A stretch of 64,000 bases of DNA from Epiperipatus broadwayi (Eukaryota; Onychophora; Udeonychophora; Euonychophora; Peripatidae): assembly GCA_028023455.1 (NCBI GenBank), contig JAQFVV010012435.1, forward strand, positions 618,001 through 682,000. Reading direction: 5' to 3'. Every line of letters starts with the position of its first letter. Position 1 is the stretch's first letter. Below are positions 60,346 to 64,000 of the stretch, one piece after another. Under the pieces are notes generated by a model, which made no database searches, was not told the origin of the DNA, and worked only from the letters and a program-made list of their open reading frames with translations. The translations under genes were made by a program, and so were the position numbers.

Positions 60346-62569
60346 CTTTATATTTACAAGTAAAAAAATATCTCAATTTTGCAATAAATATTCAAAAAAA
60401 TTAAATTTTTAAAGTATAATTCATTAGATATAAGAGAAATAAAGAATTATCCGTTCGGATGTGTACAAATAATGAAAATTAAAAAATATTTCTTTGTTTT
60501 TATAAACTGAAAATAATCTTTTTAGAAACAATGACATGTAAAGTCTTTGTTTTGATTACATTCTCATTTTTTTAATATTTACAGAAACAAAATGTGAATA
60601 TTTAAAATTTATTTCAGTACTAAACAAAAATATCTATCAAATGAAGTCAAATTTATTTTTTTCTTATAAGTAATAATCATTTTATCATATATTTTACATT
60701 GACATGTGAAACAAAAAAAATTCAGAAATAGTGAAATTCAGTAGGGTTAAATGATTTCAACAATTATATTAAAATGGTTTGATAAAGACTTCACATGGTT
60801 ACATATTTGCACACCCTCATTCACATAGATAAATAAATTATATATATGTGGTATTTATATTTTGGATTATTTCCATCATCTAATATAAGTATTTGAATGT
60901 CTTTAAAAAAGCTTAACTTTATTTAAATATTCCAAGTATATTCAAATGTTAGTAAAAGTACATAAGTTAATAGATGATGAAAATAGTCTAATATATAAAT
61001 ACAACTAAAATACCATCATCACAATCCTTTAAGAAAACACTATATATTGTGCCAACTACAGTGTTTGTAGTCACACATGTATATACTTATCATTCGATTA
61101 ATATTAAAAATGTAGAAGTAAACCTACAGTGAGAGAGTGGGAAAATTCAGCATAATAATTAGTTAAAATTTTGTTAAAAGGTAAAGGGTGAAATGCAAAG
61201 TGAAATTAAGAGAAGTAGGTCACTGATATTTTAAAAATAAAAAAAGGAAAATTAAACTCATAAAGGGATTAATTTTAGTTAAATTGTAGAAAGTTACAAT
61301 GACTTTGTTTTAAAAAAAATATAGAAAGAAAAAGGGAGAAAGGAGGAAGGGGGTGTATAACAAAATGTGTCTCTTTTTCTCTTTAAAATTACTTATATGA
61401 AAAAAGAAAAACAAATTGAAGATATGTGAAACTTATTACAGTAAAAACATTAGATATTGTAAATAAATAAATTGAAATGAAAATTTGAAAAGTGTATAAA
61501 ATTTTATGAAAAAAGATAAATGGGAAACGTGTACAAAAATTCCTTTGTAAATCTGTATAAGATCAAAATATAAAGGTATGAGAAGATCTGTTGTTAATTA
61601 ATAACATTCCAGCAAACAATGGTCAGGAAAATCTATAAATAAGGTGGATCAAGATTAGATAGGACCTTATTATAATAGTACTAGACTAAAGAACTGAGAA
61701 CATGTAAGATCAGCAGCCATGAGTAACATTAATATTAGCATGCATATGTCTTTGGAGATGCATAGATAGTGGCCTTAAACAGGTGTTTGCTTGGTCTCTG
61801 CCCACCTGACTTCTAACCCACCCAGGGATGAATACCTGCCATCTTACCTGCTAAGTAAATTGTTGCGTCCGACTGTACTATGCCTGGAGAAGGAAGAATG
61901 AATACAACTAAGAAACCTGAAAGCAAGAAAGAAGAAAATTAAACCAAATGCAATAAATAATACAAAGAATAATCCAGCCAGCTGGAGAGTATATTACAGG
62001 ATCAACCATCTCTGCAAAAGAAGTGGGCTGCATCCCACAGGATAGAGTACAGAGTGCTCGAGAGAAATCCTAGGTAAACTATTTGCTATTTTCATACATG
62101 CATGTATTGATTAATTTCATATAAGAAAACCAAACTGAGAATGAATTAGAATGCACAATATTTTAAAATAAGAAAAAAAGGAAGAAGAAAGAACTGTTTC
62201 TAAAGTAGCTATTTTAAAAGAGGGAATAATTACTCTTTTGTCAGACTTTTATCAATTATACATTCAGAAGTTTAATTGTGTGTTTTTCATGTTTATAGAT
62301 TTTTTTGTTATTTTGGATGTGTAAATTTATTATATCATTTAACTTGATGATTTTTTATTCATTTTGTATTAAACATTATTACTGCTAAATTAGTTGTTTT
62401 TCTTGATTTTCTTTCACCAAGCAAATGAATAATAGTATTAAATTAAATATAGGTTAATAAAATTGAATTGGCTAACTTTAAAATAAAGAAAAGGGGAAAG
62501 CTATTCTAAAAAAATGGAAAGGTGATATAAACAAGGGGGGGGGAGGCTGTATGCTCATGTACTCGGCTA
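60346..62569. other. AT-rich region with a GC-richer, exon-like island at 61.7-62.1 kb
   Basis: 61690-62080 has balanced composition (CTGCCCACCTGACTTC, CCACCCAGGGATGAATACC, GTTGCGTCCGACTG) and ends CCTAG|GTAAAC, a plausible splice donor. I find no long open frame across it, so a non-coding exon, UTR or old repeat are equally possible. A purine-rich run lies at 61320-61355 and a G-run near 62534-62545. Confidence 0.4.
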
Positions 62570-62812
62570 TTAAACAAAGCAAAACTCTTCATACAGTAGT
62601 GCCACCCTGTGCCAAACAGAGTAATCAATGGATGCCAGAAAGCATGTTCATAAAATCCCTATTTAGTGCCTACTCATCCAATATTCCCAGACTAGTTTCT
62701 GGCTTGTGGCCTTTGTCAGTGAGGAGCCTTGGATCTGAGAGCACTGCATCTAGATCTTAGGATCTAATGCAATCCTCCAGCAGCCACTTTTTATCTCTAC
62801 TTAACTACAAAA
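62570..62812 (-). mobile_element. Family F element, linear form without head
   Basis: Runs AAACAAAGCAAAACTCTTCA, GCCACCCTGTGCCAAACAG, AATCAATGGATGCCAGAAAG, TTTAGTGCCTACTCATCC, CAGACTAGTTTCTGGCTTGT, GGCCTTTGTCAGTGAGGAG, TTGGATCTGAGAGCACTGC and ends in CACTTTTTATCTCTACTTAA. It is the inverted equivalent of 39150-39382. No head and no clear target duplication. The open frame 62551-62760 is an artefact. Confidence 0.75.
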
Positions 62813-62965
62813 CTATGAAAATGAAATTGAAAACACAATAATATTTTCAATCTAAGATCAATAGCTTATATAGTCATATGGGTCTGAAATCAGTTGAGTA
62901 CCCATATATTTTGGTGTCTTTGGCTCTAACAACCATAGCCACCACTATTCCTTTAGGCAGGATTG

Positions 62966-63066
62966 GTGTTAAACCACTAAATATCACATGATCACCATCT
63001 CTTATACTAACACATAATAACAATTATGTGCTAGTATAAGAGATGGTGATCATGGAATATTTAGTG
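62966..63066. repeat. Palindrome made of two inverted family F heads
   Basis: ACCACTAAATATCACATGAT and CACCATCTCTTATACTA on the left pair with TAGTATAAGAGATGGTGATC and ATATTTAGTGGT on the right around AATAACAATT. The arm is the same head sequence found at one end of the copies at 2.0, 28.3, 39.1, 45.6 and 54.8 kb, with no internal unit. Confidence 0.85.
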
Positions 63067-64000
63067 GTACTTGGCTGTTACTGGTGGTAATCTTCAAAAT
63101 TTATAAATATGCCAAGGACTAGGTGTCTAATAAAGCATTCTCAAGAATGTTTTTATCCAGCAGCCGATGGGCATCTGATTGGAAATATAATGTTGGAGTA
63201 ATATGTACATATTATTCCAGGGTTCAGTCAGGAATACAGACTTGAGAGGTAATTTAATCTGTATTTGCTTCTTGCTTGAGGTAACAATAGAAATTAAATA
63301 TTAAATATAACAAAAACTGTTACAATATATATCTGCTTGTATGATCTGAGAGAAATTAACAAATTCTTATTTAAACACAGAGTTGACTTGAGCATTTCAT
63401 TAAACTCAAATTTCTGACCTCCATCCACTAATTGAGCTTATAATATATTGTAAAGTATGCACTTTATTTTGAATAACGCTAATAAAGCTATTAAATAAAT
63501 ACAAATAAAATGGAAACATACTTAATTCAAAGAAGAGAATAGTGCTCAATCCAAAATTCCTATATCAGGAACAGTTATTACTCTTGAATTATTACAAAAT
63601 TCATAATCCACATATTTGTACTGACAATTTTTCATAATTAATTATAAAAAACAATTTATAATTGAAAACAAAATAAAATTAGTCTATTCTGCAGAAATTG
63701 AAATAAACAAAATTTTATTGTGGTTTTTAGGTTAGTGTAAGCATGTCAATTTAGGTATCTATTCTAAAGTTGTTTTGTTTCTTATCTTCTTAAAAGTTCT
63801 AATATCATCTGAATACTATCGAACTTTAGCTCTTTTTATTCATGATGGGTTTGATTCTACACTTGAATAATTAATAGGCAATTAATTTTACTTTCCCCAC
63901 ATTATCTTCAACTTTTCAAAATTAGAAAGTTTGCTGAGCAGATCACAGCCTCAACTCTTATAATAATTGCATTAGCAGGGTGGACTGGTTTTCAAGCAAG
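63067..64000. other. Unassigned stretch at the window end
   Basis: No frame, element end or tRNA-like motif is recognised. Composition is AT-rich. Confidence 0.4.

Noticed and set aside
1-64000. CRISPR array, operons, prokaryotic promoters or phage genes
   Set aside because: No regularly spaced short repeats with unique spacers and no prokaryotic gene layout. The content is eukaryotic mobile elements.

Overview
The window looks like strongly AT-rich, gene-poor nuclear DNA from a eukaryote, almost certainly an invertebrate animal. It holds tRNA-derived SINEs with A-tails and target-site duplications, two classes of LINE, a Ty3/gypsy LTR retrotransposon, a hAT DNA transposon, fold-back elements and many AT/TC microsatellites. 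Nothing in it is bacterial. A mollusc such as a cephalopod would fit this repeat mix, but that is an impression, not a proof. I found no intact host protein-coding gene, no functional tRNA or rRNA gene and no CRISPR. Every recognisable coding stretch belongs to a decayed mobile element.

Layout. 1-5.5 kb: an inverted-repeat element (about 1.04-1.34 kb), a small fold-back element (about 1.96-2.12 kb), a cluster of direct and inverted copies of an interspersed repeat (2.13-3.22 kb), LINE relics, a tRNA-like SINE remnant and a TCTA-type microsatellite. 5.5-12.17 kb: featureless AT-rich DNA. 12.173-14.647 kb: one complete but inactivated hAT (Buster-like, ZBED5-related) transposon with matching ends and a perfect 8-bp target duplication. 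14.66-18.6 kb: mostly unassigned. About 18.65-24.06 kb: a nearly full-length LINE with a CCHC-containing ORF1 and an APE endonuclease/reverse transcriptase ORF2. It carries several frameshifts, and a tRNA-SINE sits a few bases upstream of its ORF1 start. 25.2-28.35 kb: a minisatellite and a fold-back element.

29.226-38.230 kb: a 9-kb Ty3/gypsy element with unusually long (about 1.8 kb) LTRs and degraded gag, protease, RT, RNase H and integrase. Its leader contains a tandem duplication of about 0.65 kb, of which about 510 bp look identical between copies. It inserted into a TA-repeat next to a LINE 3' fragment. 39-64 kb: more copies of the fold-back family, two further tRNA-SINEs, a SINE-like repeat family ending in a tRNA B-box-like motif, tandem duplications, LINE relics (one apparently enclosed in a terminal-inverted-repeat element) and long empty AT-rich stretches.

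The most interesting item is a small fold-back family (copies near 2.0, 28.0, 39.1, 45.4, 54.8 and 62.6 kb, plus a head-only palindrome at 63.0 kb). Three copies have perfect but variable-length (13, 14 and 10 bp) target duplications. Each has a one-sided head sequence and an inverted segment of different length copied from the same linear unit. That pattern suggests mobilisation by reverse transcription with snap-back template switching rather than ordinary cut-and-paste MITE movement.
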